Of a DNA stretch of 59,232 nt, positions 17,514-25,142 are shown piece by piece (positions within the stretch are counted from its first letter, which is position 1; every line of letters begins with the position of its first letter). Location of the stretch: NCBI GenBank assembly GCA_040756655.1, contig JBFLYN010000018.1:1-59232 (forward strand). The letters run 5' to 3'. The notes beneath the pieces were generated by a model, which saw only the letters and a list, made by a program, of their open reading frames with translations, made no database searches and was not told the origin of the DNA. The stretch comes from JBFLYN01 sp040756655 (GTDB lineage: Bacteria; Bacillota; Sulfobacillia; UBA8153). Position numbers and translations under genes: made by a program.

Positions 17514-18341
17514 CTACCCCGCCGCCGGCTGGCAGCTGGGACAGATGAACCCAGAAGTGCTGCCGGTCCTAATCTTCTCTATGGATGATCCACAGGCCGG
17601 ACAGGGCTTTCCTTCCTTGTAGCCGATGATCATGAGGTCACCCCAGGAATCCTCGTTGCCTCCCTTCCCGTAGAAATCTCGCTCCACCCCGCCCAGTTCT
17701 ATGGCCCGCTCCAGGACCCTCACCATGGCTGTGTACAGGCGGGAAATCTCTTCTTCGTTCAGGCTTCCCGCCACGCGCAGCGGGTGAACCCGGGCCTCGA
17801 AGAAGACGTCGTGGGCATAGGCGTTGCCGATGCCCGCGATGCGCCTTTGATCGAGCATCACGTTTTTGATAGCGCTGCGGGAACCTTTTCTCAGCAGCCC
17901 GGCCAACCATTCCCTGGTGACTTCAGGAGAGAGTGCATCCGGGCCCAGGCCAGCCGTGGGCTTGTGGCTGGCGCGTTCCTCCTGGGCCAGCAAGTGCACA
18001 TGGCCAAACCACCAAAACCTCACAGAGAAACCCGCACCGCCGTCCAGGGTCACCCCAAACTGGTATTTCTCCGGCCAGTCCTGGCCCGGACCGTGGTACC
18101 GGATGTCTGCTCCCATGCCGGGGTTGATGAGTAGCACCTGGCCGTCTTCCAGGGCGAGCCTCAGCCACTTGCCGTAGCTGGTCGCCGCGGCCAGGGTACG
18201 CCCGGACAGCCGCCCGGCGAATTCCTCCACTGGGAGGTTTAAGCACTTCTCCTGGTTTACCAGCACCTGTTCCACGCGCCTGCCGGCCAGTTCGTGGTCC
18301 ATCTGCCGGGATAGAATGCGTAGTTCGGGGAGCTCTGCCAC
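17514..18341 (-). CDS. Fpg/Nei-family DNA glycosylase homologue without Pro2
   Basis: The 275-residue protein has the Fpg/Nei fold: a conserved beta-hairpin lysine (TSYGKWLRL), the helix-2-turn-helix region (AIKNVMLDQRRIAGIGNAYAHDVFFEARVHP) and a C-terminal four-cysteine zinc finger (CPACGSS ... GFICPSCQ). Start GTG 18341 has AAGGAG ten bases upstream. The mature N-terminus then reads M-A-E-L-P-E-L-R, so the nucleophilic Pro2 of Fpg (MPELPE) is replaced by Ala while the following ELPE is kept. The zinc finger and lesion-recognition elements look intact. It may act by another nucleophile (the lysine), lack lyase activity, or be a binding protein. It is alone on the minus strand. Confidence 0.8.
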   Translation of the reverse strand: MAELPELRILSRQMDHELAGRRVEQVLVNQEKCLNLPVEEFAGRLSGRTLAAATSYGKWLRLALEDGQVLLINPGMGADIRYHGPGQDWPEKYQFGVTLDGGAGFSVRFWWFGHVHLLAQEERASHKPTAGLGPDALSPEVTREWLAGLLRKGSRSAIKNVMLDQRRIAGIGNAYAHDVFFEARVHPLRVAGSLNEEEISRLYTAMVRVLERAIELGGVERDFYGKGGNEDSWGDLMIIGYKEGKPCPACGSSIEKIRTGSTSGFICPSCQPAAG

Positions 18342-18549
18342 CTTACGTTCACTCCTTCGCCACTGGGCTATGGTTTGTTGCCTGTAACTGGGTATTGCTG
18401 ACCACTTAATGGTACCAGCCCAGCCCGGGCCAGTCAAGGAAAATGCTGCTAGCTCCAGAAATCCGTCAGGATGGGTAGCAGGAATCCAGGCCTTTGGGGC
18501 GAACTTTATCTTCTATTCGCGGGACAATGTTCGGTTATGAGGTGGTTAG

Positions 18550-19107
18550 GTGCGGTATTCGGGTCAGAAGTCTTACTCCCTATCGGTCTGCGGCCTCAAG
18601 CGCGAGCTGCCCGTGGTTCAGGTCGCAGACAACCTGTGGATCGCCTCCTTTGTGATGCTGGGCGACGCCGAGCTGGTGAATGTCTGCGCCGCCAACCTGG
18701 CGGCAAGGCTCACCGAGTACGAGCTGGACTTTTTGGTAGGTCCGGAGGCCAAAGTCGTGCCCCTGCTCCAGTCCCTGGCTACCTTCTTGGGCCACAAGCG
18801 TTACGTGGTCTGCAGGAAGGGCGTCAAGTCGTACATGCAGGAGCCTCTAGTCCAGCGCGTGCAGTCCATCACCACCCAGGGGGTGCAGACCCTGGTGCTG
18901 GACAGCGTGGACGTTCTGCGCATCCACGGGAAGAAAGTCGCCATTGTGGACGATGTGGTTTCCACCGGAGGCAGCCTGGTGGGAGTCGAGCAACTGCTGG
19001 AGCAGGCCGGGGCAGAGGTGGTGTGCCGGGCCGCAGTCCTGAAGGAGGGCGATTTCTACCACGGAGACCTGATTTATCTAGAGGATCTACCGGTGTTCCA
19101 ACGCTAA
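18550..19107 (+). CDS. Phosphoribosyltransferase (Apt-like)
   Basis: The 185-residue protein carries the PRPP-binding motif VAIVDDVVSTGGSLVG, with a type I PRTase hood region (DFLVGPEAKVVPLLQSLATFLGHKRYVVCRKGVKSYM). Its arrangement resembles adenine phosphoribosyltransferases and related uncharacterised PRTases used in purine salvage. The start is GTG 18550 behind GAGGTGGTT. The next gene, 18 bases downstream, encodes a permease, so the pair probably imports a base and captures it as a nucleotide. The precise base cannot be read from the sequence. Confidence 0.82.
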   Translation: MRYSGQKSYSLSVCGLKRELPVVQVADNLWIASFVMLGDAELVNVCAANLAARLTEYELDFLVGPEAKVVPLLQSLATFLGHKRYVVCRKGVKSYMQEPLVQRVQSITTQGVQTLVLDSVDVLRIHGKKVAIVDDVVSTGGSLVGVEQLLEQAGAEVVCRAAVLKEGDFYHGDLIYLEDLPVFQR

Positions 19108-19125
19108 CCCGACGGGAGTGGGAGA

Positions 19126-20187
19126 ATGCAGGATCTATTGGCAGCCATTGCGGTAGTAATCAACGGTCTTCCCCAAGGATTGCTGGCCCTGTCTTTTGGC
19201 TTTGCGGCGTTTCCCACGGCGCTGGCTTTTGCGGCCGGTACGGCCGGCGCCATCATGTTCCGTTCAGTAGCGCCTATCTCATTTCAGGCTGAGTCGATCG
19301 TCCTGGCGGGAACCATGGGCAAGGACCGCATGGAGCGCTGCACCATCGTGTTTATCACCGGCGTGGTTATGGCCCTAGCGGGCGGTCTAGGGCTCTTAGA
19401 ACCGGTCGTCCGGTTTGTGGGCCCGGCCATTGAAAACGGCATGATGGCAGGTGTAGGCATCATCCTGGCCTCAGTGGCCATCAACATGCTGAAAAAATCG
19501 CCGGTAGTCGGAGCGGTCTCTATGCTCACCGCGCTTTTGGTCTACACCTTCATGGGCAAGAACCTGGTGTACACCATTGTCGCCAGCGTGGTGGCGTCCA
19601 GCGTGGTATACCTGATCACCCGCAAAACCGACGACACTGTGGTGGTCACAGGTGAGAACATCGAGAAACTCAAGCCCATCAAGCTGGTGTTCAACTCCCC
19701 GCGGGTCATCCGGGGCGCGCTCGCCATGATCTGCCTGCAGATCGGGGGCAATATTGCCTACGCCACCATCACCGGCAACATAGCTTCGACTCCCGTGAAC
19801 GTGGACCACGTAACCTTGTACTCGGGCGTGGGCGACGCGGTCAGTGCATTTTTCGGCGGCGGCCCGGTCGAGGCCATCATCTCCGGCACGGGTGCCGCAC
19901 CCAACCCCTGGCTGTCGGGGGTGCTCATGATGGCCATCATGGCGGTCATCCTGGCCAGCCGGCTCCTACCCACCCTGGCCAAGTTTGTGCCCAGCGAATC
20001 CATAGCCGGTTTCCTGTTTGTGCTGGGAGCCATCGTGGTGTTCCCCATCAACATCAACTTTGCCGTACAGGCCAACCCCATCCTGGGGGGAGTGGTGACC
20101 GTAGTCACCGCTGCCACCGACCCCTTCATCGGCCTAGTGGCTGGAGTAGTTGTGCGCTTCCTGTTTGGGGCAGCTGGGATCTTATAA
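19126..20187 (+). CDS. NCS2-like (xanthine/uracil/AzgA-type) permease-like membrane protein
   Basis: The 353-residue product is a polytopic membrane protein with about ten hydrophobic segments. Features resembling nucleobase permeases: the N-terminal FAAFPTALAFAAGTAGAIM, VAPISFQAESIVLAGTMGKDRMERC, AIENGMMAGVGIILASVAINM, and FFGGGPVEAIISGTGAAPNPW. It is shorter than typical NCS2 permeases (430-460). ATG 19126 is preceded by GGGAGTGGGAG. Proximity to the phosphoribosyltransferase supports a purine-uptake role; this is inference, and substrate specificity is unknown. Confidence 0.7.
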   Translation: MQDLLAAIAVVINGLPQGLLALSFGFAAFPTALAFAAGTAGAIMFRSVAPISFQAESIVLAGTMGKDRMERCTIVFITGVVMALAGGLGLLEPVVRFVGPAIENGMMAGVGIILASVAINMLKKSPVVGAVSMLTALLVYTFMGKNLVYTIVASVVASSVVYLITRKTDDTVVVTGENIEKLKPIKLVFNSPRVIRGALAMICLQIGGNIAYATITGNIASTPVNVDHVTLYSGVGDAVSAFFGGGPVEAIISGTGAAPNPWLSGVLMMAIMAVILASRLLPTLAKFVPSESIAGFLFVLGAIVVFPININFAVQANPILGGVVTVVTAATDPFIGLVAGVVVRFLFGAAGIL

Positions 20188-20203
20188 ACCTCCCACTTCG
20201 ATC

Positions 20204-20270
20204 GAGTACGAGGGGGCGGTAAGCCCCCTCCTCTTACACCATCCGGCATGCGGGTTCGCACCGGGCGGTT
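20204..20270 (-). ncRNA. Possible group II intron-derived hairpins (remnant)
   Basis: Two stems lie here on the minus strand: CCCGGTGCG-AACC-CGCATGCCGG and GGGGGC-TTACC-GCCCCC, ending near TACTCGAT. The arrangement resembles the RNA after the reverse-transcriptase frame of some bacterial group II introns. No reverse transcriptase is present, so at most this is a relic. Recognition is from memory and uncertain. Confidence 0.3.
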
Positions 20271-20289
20271 CAGCAAACGGTCCCAAATA

Positions 20290-20800
20290 CACCCATATTA
20301 AATATCTAGGCTATCCCGGCCCGATCACACAATGCGTCTTTCTTTCCCACCTCACAGAACTAGACTTAACACTGGCTACCGTTGGTGTAACTCGTTGGCG
20401 TGATACGCCGGGGGTGGGTGAATTCGTCGGCCACTTCGGTCAGTCTGCTACCGGGACAAGATCGATGTCGCGCTCTAAAAGGGGACAGAAAGGCCCCTGC
20501 TGCCATAAGCAACCGCTAGCGGAGTGTGCCCGGGGTGGGCCGTGCCGTCGTATGGATCACGTTCCTGCTGCCGTCCAGGACCTGCCACTCAGTGGCAAAA
20601 GGCGACCGTTCCGGCTTGAACAGGAATGCAAACCCGTTCTTTAGGTGCGGGACTAGCACTTGACCGCCCATGCGGTAATTCTTGACGAAGCGGGCACGGC
20701 GAGCAAGGACGATGGCAAACAGGCAGGTCAGGTGGTCGCCGGGCTTTACCATGGTTGTGTCGACGTCAAGGGAAGATGTCAGGTTCTCTGATAAGCAAAT
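20290..20800. other. Degenerate region, no intact gene
   Basis: This stretch between the permease and the IstA-like fragment contains no convincing gene. A 78-codon minus-strand frame (20516-20752) has no ribosome site and is unknown; it may be a mobile-element relic. Confidence 0.4.
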
Positions 20801-20807
20801 CCGTCAG

Positions 20808-20985
20808 TTAGCCACCATCGGTTGAGGTGTTCTTGGCTGTGCGCTGAAGCGATGGTGGTCCATTACCCAGCAGATACGTTCGCACCGTGTTCCTGCTGAT
20901 GCCCAGAACCTGTGCCATCTTGCGCACGGACATTCCTTGTTCCTGGGCTGCCTGTATGGCATGCCAACGAGCTTGCTGTCGGTGA
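20808..20985 (-). pseudogene. IS21 IstA-like N-terminal fragment
   Basis: The reverse strand encodes a helix-turn-helix start like that of IS21-family IstA: RWHAIQAAQEQGMSVRKMAQ, then VLGISRNTVRTYLLGN. It stops at a TAA (20810-20808) after about 60 codons, with no catalytic DDE domain. It is the left flank of the MNT/HEPN island and is related in type to the fragment at 35.6 kb. Confidence 0.65.
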
Positions 20986-21190
20986 GTTGGACCTTGACCA
21001 CGGCATCGCCGGGCAGGCAGTTGGGTATGACGATCTCAGGAGAGGCGGTCGGCTGTAACCGGATCCACGGCGTCCCTGGCGGCGGGCGCTTGTTCGCCGC
21101 GGCCGTCAGTCACCTAAACTTTCCCAAACTACCGAATTCGACTTCTCGACCCACAACCACTGGACAGACACGTTCTCGTTTTTCGCTTTC

Positions 21191-21217
21191 TTTGCGCGGT
21201 CTGGGACATGCTATAAT
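21191..21217 (+). promoter_or_regulatory. Promoter of the MNT/HEPN pair
   Basis: A perfect -10 box TATAAT is at 21212-21217, 30 bases before the ATG. A poor -35 (TTTGCG, about 15 bases upstream) is the best candidate. A ribosome site GGAAAGGA follows at about 21231. Confidence 0.55.
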
Positions 21218-21246
21218 AGCTGTAAAAGCAGGAAAGGATAAAACCT

Positions 21247-21738
21247 ATGCTTCTGGATTCATTCCGGTTGGCCGTCAGAGAGCTATGTAGAGCCTGTAAA
21301 AGCGTATACGGTGACAACCTGGTTACGGTGGCTGTTTTTGGCTCTGTGGGGCGAGGCACTCCTTCCACTGTATCTGATATTGATCTTCTGGTCATTTCCC
21401 GCAACCTGCCGTCAGGCCGGATTAACCGGGTTGAGCAGTTTTCAGCCGTGGAAGGAATGGTTTCTTTGCTGCTTCACTCTTTAAGGGAAAAGGGAATTTA
21501 CACCTCACTTTCTCCGGTGCTCAAAACACCTGCAGAGGTTCAGGCCGGCAGCCTGCTCTTTCTGGATATGGTTAATGACGCTGTTATTCTGTATGACAGG
21601 GACAATTTTTTTAATAACTTTCTGGAAGCCTTTTCCTCGCGGCTGCAAAAACTGGGCGCGAGGAAAATTTATATGCGGGGGCGGTGGCACTGGCTGTTAA
21701 AGCCCGATTACAGGCAGGGAGAGGTGTTTGAAATATGA
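21247..21738 (+). CDS. MNT-type nucleotidyltransferase (antitoxin-like)
   Basis: The 163-residue protein has the minimal nucleotidyltransferase motif GSVGRGTPSTVSDIDLLV (GS...DxD) in residues about 35-52, followed by a family-typical EGMVSLLLHSLREKGIY stretch. MNT partners of HEPN proteins can modify their toxin by AMP or oligo-AMP transfer. The gene overlaps the HEPN gene by four bases (ATGA). Base composition is clearly AT-richer than the surroundings, and transposase fragments lie on both sides, so the pair was probably acquired. A perfect TATAAT lies just upstream. Confidence 0.88.
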   Translation: MLLDSFRLAVRELCRACKSVYGDNLVTVAVFGSVGRGTPSTVSDIDLLVISRNLPSGRINRVEQFSAVEGMVSLLLHSLREKGIYTSLSPVLKTPAEVQAGSLLFLDMVNDAVILYDRDNFFNNFLEAFSSRLQKLGARKIYMRGRWHWLLKPDYRQGEVFEI

Positions 21739-22145
21739 ATAATGTTACGCTGGCCAAGAGTTACCTGGAAAAGGCAAAGGTTCGGTTAAAAGTATTGCAT
21801 TTGCTTATGCAGGAGGAAGCCTATTCTGATGTGATCCGAGAGGCGCAGGAAGCCGTCGAACTGGCGCTGAAAGGCATGTTAAGGCACATCGGGGTTGAGC
21901 CTCCGAAACAGCATGATGTGGGCTACCTGCTGCTGGAATACAGCCACAAGCTTCCCGCCGAGATAGTTCCAAATCTACAGGCTATTGTTTCCATTTCCAG
22001 GTGGCTAAGGAAAGAACGCGAGTTTTCCTTTTATGGTGATGTGGATTTTATACCGACCCTGGAATATACCCGCCCGGACGGAGAAAGAGCATGCAGGGAT
22101 CTGGAAACTGTGCTTAAAGCAGCAGAAAAAACCGTTATCGGTTAA
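21735..22145 (+). CDS. HEPN-domain protein (toxin-like partner of MNT)
   Basis: The 136-residue, all-helical protein fits the HEPN family (AKSYLEKAKVRLKVLHLLMQ, YSDVIREAQEAVELALKGML, HDVGYLLLEYSHKLP, EREFSFYGDVDFIP). HEPN toxins are usually metal-independent RNases with an R-x4-6-H motif; I do not see a clear copy here, so this may belong to the subfamily without a canonical motif. It overlaps the MNT gene. The stop falls three bases after that of a truncated transposase on the other strand, showing insertion into mobile DNA. Confidence 0.85.
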   Translation: MNNVTLAKSYLEKAKVRLKVLHLLMQEEAYSDVIREAQEAVELALKGMLRHIGVEPPKQHDVGYLLLEYSHKLPAEIVPNLQAIVSISRWLRKEREFSFYGDVDFIPTLEYTRPDGERACRDLETVLKAAEKTVIG

Positions 22146-22189
22146 TGGACACTTAACAGCGTCCGGCTTTCGGTCCGGGGCACCTGCAG

Positions 22190-22660
22190 ATATTCTTCTG
22201 ACCAAGTCCCTCGCCGGGTTCTCGGAGGGACGGGGTTGGTGTGGGCACACTCGCGCAGCACCCGGTTATTCTTGACGGCATACACCACTTCGAAACGCCG
22301 GTCCAGCGCCACTTGGATCAGGGTGCTGCTGGCATACCAGCTGTCAAACAGCACCACCGTACGGGTCCCCGGCACCGGCGTGAACTCAGCGATGAGCTGG
22401 GCCGCCAGTGCCAACTTGGAGCGGAACTTACTTCCTGACTGTGAGCAGGCCCGCTGGCTCTGGTAGAGCAACACCCCTACCGGATACCCATAACCGGCGA
22501 TGACATAGAGGGCGGTGACGAAGCAGTGACCCCATACTTGCTGCTGGTCAGCATGGGAGTAGTGCCAGCCCAGACCGGCCATCTTCTGGCCGGTCTTCCT
22601 CACCACCGTATCATCGAGCACCCAGCCGGCCACCTCCAGCGGGGCCTGGTAGGGTTGCTG
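22190..22660 (-). pseudogene. IS701/IS4-like transposase fragment
   Basis: This reverse-strand frame carries a DDE transposase segment: VAGWVLDDTVVRKTGQKMAG (first catalytic Asp), WHYSHADQQQVWGHCFVTALYV, VVLFDSWYASSTLIQVAL (second Asp). The C-terminal part is missing at the MNT/HEPN island. Its N-terminus is fused in frame to the tail of an unrelated integrase (next entry), so the frame is a chimera of two elements. Confidence 0.7.
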
Positions 22661-23045
22661 GAACAGGGTGAACACGCGGGTCTTATCCACCGAGCGGTTG
22701 TCCTCCAGCAGCAAAGCATCATGTAACTGGGCCAGGTCCAGCCGCCGCAGCGGAGTGGGGTCGTGTTCGAAGCAGACGACCGGCTTTTGCTTGCTGGCCG
22801 AGTGCACCCGTTCGTGGTAGTAGGTTTGGAGCAGGCCCAGCACAGCTCGTTGAGCTGCTCCAAGTTCAGGGGGCGCTGCTCCAGCAGGTGGTAGGCTTCC
22901 GAGGCAAATCTGGTCTGTACCAGGTGGAAATACCTTTCCCGTTTCCCCCGGCCCTGGGGCCGGTAGGAAGGCGAGTGGATGAGTTCCACCCCCAGGTGAC
23001 CCAGGATGCGCCGGAGGTGCTGGGCGGAGTAGATAGCTCCATTGT
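22660..23045 (-). pseudogene. Integrase-core (DDE) C-terminal fragment, frameshifted
   Basis: The minus strand reads VDNGAIYSAQHLRRILGHLG, then VELIHSPSYRPQGRGKRERY and LEQLNELCWA, then after a frameshift near 22850 LLQTYYHERVHSASKQKP and DNRSVDKTRVFTL. This is the end of a Mu/IS481-like rve integrase. Upstream parts are missing. An N-terminal piece of the same family lies at 36.76 kb. Confidence 0.7.
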
Positions 23046-23066
23046 CTACGTTATGTGCCCGTCGCG

Positions 23067-23133
23067 ATTATGTGGCCATTAGCTCTATTTGGGCTGGAAC
23101 GAGCGGTTTCGAGTGCAAGACCGGCCACATAAT
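23067..23133. repeat. 11-bp inverted repeat at a fragment border
   Basis: ATTATGTGGCC (23067-23077) is inverted perfectly at 23123-23133. A shorter copy TTATGTG occurs at 23051. It lies between the integrase fragment and an IS1634-like fragment, so it may be a transposon end. Confidence 0.35.
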
Positions 23134-23136
23134 TCT

Positions 23137-23266
23137 CATGACACGATTAGTCCTACAGCGCACCGAACTTACCTCTGAGCAGGCGCGGATCTTTAAGCAA
23201 CTCAAGATCAGCCCGCCCCCGCGTTTCCTGGCCATCACCCCGTCGGCCCACAGGAAAGCCACCTAG
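23137..23266 (+). pseudogene. IS1634-like transposase C-terminal tail
   Basis: The plus strand ends with VLQRTELTSEQARIFKQLKI, SPPPRFLAITP and a TAG. This resembles the C-terminus of IS1634-family transposases. Only about 40 codons remain. Between 23267 and 23490 no gene is visible. Confidence 0.45.
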
Positions 23267-23490
23267 TTACACGCCACTTCTGTCCGGCGCCCGATGACCA
23301 CGCCCAAGGTGGCCCCTGCACCTCTACCGCCCCCGGCGCGGTTATGCCAACGCGGCGGCCCCGCCGTAATCGGGTCTGCGGGCCGTGGCGTGGGGCCGCA
23401 ATGCGCCCAACCGGGGGGCATGTGGAGAACCAGTTCAGTTCCCGTTGCCCAAGTCCACCCGGAGCTCGCCCCACAGTCGGCCAGGTGAGA

Positions 23491-24186
23491 CTATGGCGCA
23501 CCCCTCCGGCGCCGCTGGGATTTGACTGGAGAGCGGTTGGTCAAGGGAGTCCCCTCTGGGGCGTGTTTTAGACCCCGGGCCCGGATATAGGCTTGTACCT
23601 GGCGGTGCTGATCGCTTGGGAGGGGTAACCGCAGTAGGCCTGTTCCCGGCAGCTTTCTCTTGTACCTAATGTTTAATACCCCCCGGTCCCACCAGTACGG
23701 GCCCAGTGCTTCCCAGGAGAAGGTCCCCGGGGAAAGGTGGACCAAAGAACCAGCTACATACGGTGGCGGGAAGAACAGGGCGGAGCTGGAAACGGCCAGT
23801 CCCCGGCGGGTTAGGGAATATCGCGGAGGGTTTCTCAGTCCCATCATGCCCCAGAACAGGCCCAAGGCAAGAGTGCTGGCGGCGAAGGCCAGCACACCTC
23901 CAACCATGGCCATGATCCCGCCCGGCCGGCCCACCAGGCTTAGGACCGCGCCCAGCACCAGCGCCAAAGGAGCGCCGCGCCGCCATGAACCCGCGCGTCC
24001 TTCGTGGATCAGTCGCCTCCAGTTGGAGGGTTCGACTGTACATTCAAGCTGCCGGTCATCCCGGGCCCAACGCCGGGCCGCCAGGTTTCCGGTCATCAAC
24101 CACCCGCCGGACAGGACCAGGGACAACACAACGCTGGTAACTACCAGCCACACCACGCCGGCCACATCCACGGCAATCCCTCCCAT
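23491..24186 (-). CDS. Membrane protein with DUF5673/YcxB-like tail
   Basis: The 231-residue protein has an N-terminal transmembrane helix (VVWLVVTSVVLSLVLSGGWLM), two central helices (APLALVLGAVLSLVG, IMAMVGGVLAFAASTLALGLFWGMM) and a C-terminal soluble part with the pattern of bacterial PH-like/YcxB or DUF5673 domains: RYSLTRRGLAV, FSWEALGPYWWDRGVLNIRYKRK, SDQHRQVQAYIRARGL. Function unknown. Start ATG 24186 has only a weak ribosome site. The gene is alone on its strand before the efflux-like genes. Confidence 0.6.
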   Translation of the reverse strand: MGGIAVDVAGVVWLVVTSVVLSLVLSGGWLMTGNLAARRWARDDRQLECTVEPSNWRRLIHEGRAGSWRRGAPLALVLGAVLSLVGRPGGIMAMVGGVLAFAASTLALGLFWGMMGLRNPPRYSLTRRGLAVSSSALFFPPPYVAGSLVHLSPGTFSWEALGPYWWDRGVLNIRYKRKLPGTGLLRLPLPSDQHRQVQAYIRARGLKHAPEGTPLTNRSPVKSQRRRRGAP

Positions 24187-24418
24187 CTACTGGTAAACTG
24201 GTATTCGCCGGCCGGACTCCAAAACCTGCTCACTAGAGAACCGGCGAGGTCCCCGGGGCAGTTGGGCGGCCGCGCGCGCTGGTGGTCGACCTGCCATGGA
24301 CAGGGCGGCCCGCTTCAGCTGCCGGTGCCAATCCCCAGCGCCGCTTCCCATGGCCGCAGAATCGAAAGCCACCAGCTGCTGGCCCGCAACACGTGCAAGG
24401 GCTCCGGCTAGAACGGCA

Positions 24419-24450
24419 AAGAACCCTGAGGCCAAGTCCCCAGGGTTCTT
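24419..24450 (-). terminator. Terminator after the lipoprotein gene
   Basis: AAGAACCCTG (24450-24441 on the minus strand) pairs perfectly with CAGGGTTCTT (24428-24419) around a 12-base loop, and a T-rich stretch follows. It lies 23 bases after the lipoprotein stop. Confidence 0.75.
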
Positions 24451-24472
24451 CGTATTGCACGTGACCTCTGGT

Positions 24473-25129
24473 TCACGGGCCGGTCTGCATGGCATCCATC
24501 AGCCTCAGGGTGCGCGTGGCCAGCTGGGATACCAGAACCCAACCGGAAGCCGGCTGCACAAGCCGGCCCGCAAACCCTCCGGCAAACCCGCCGGCGCTGC
24601 CACGCTCGCGCCACGCCTCCATAGCCGCCCTGAGTTCGCCCGGATCCTGGGGAAGGCTCGCGCCGCCCGGCAGCTGCATGTCCGGTGGCCGCATGGTTCC
24701 CGGTCCTTCTCCTTCTCCCCCGGCCCGGCGTCTTTCCAGTTCCTCCCGGAGCCGCTCGATGTTCGCGGGGTCAAACTGGCGGGCTCCCGACCCCTGTCTC
24801 CCCACTCCCATCGCCAGGGGCTGGCCGGACTTGATCAGTTCGTCGAACTCGCGCTGCTGCGCACGGGTGAGGACGCCCCGGACTTGCTTCACCCAGTTCC
24901 GGCCGGTGCGCTCCGGGACCTCCTCCACCCCCACGAAGTTCTGCAGGAGGGGACGCATCTTCTCAACTTGCTGCTGGGTGAGCTCCTCCTCGCCGGTCTG
25001 CAGCCAGAAATTGATGACGCTCAGAAGCTGGGCCAGTTCCTCGTCGGGCGGCGTGGTGTTTCTGGAACAACCGGTTGCTGCCACCGCCAAAACCAGGCAG
25101 GTGGCCAAAAGGATACGTGCGGTCTTCAC
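24473..25129 (-). CDS. Putative lipoprotein in an efflux-like operon
   Basis: The 218-residue product has a lipoprotein signal (ARILLATCLVLAVAATGC, lipobox AATGC), then a soluble, charged domain of unknown family (QLLSVINFWLQTGEEELTQQ, LTRAQQREFDELI, IERLREELERRRAGG) and a Gly-rich region. GTG 25129 is the start, with GGAGG (25136-25140) six bases upstream; the frame is open a few codons further. It follows the permease gene with a short gap and ends at a strong terminator, so it is the last gene of the operon 28.0-24.5 kb. It probably sits on the outer face of the membrane with the adaptor/permease; a partner role is inference. Confidence 0.7.
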   Translation of the reverse strand: MKTARILLATCLVLAVAATGCSRNTTPPDEELAQLLSVINFWLQTGEEELTQQQVEKMRPLLQNFVGVEEVPERTGRNWVKQVRGVLTRAQQREFDELIKSGQPLAMGVGRQGSGARQFDPANIERLREELERRRAGGEGEGPGTMRPPDMQLPGGASLPQDPGELRAAMEAWRERGSAGGFAGGFAGRLVQPASGWVLVSQLATRTLRLMDAMQTGP

Positions 25130-25142
25130 TTCCGGCCTCCTT

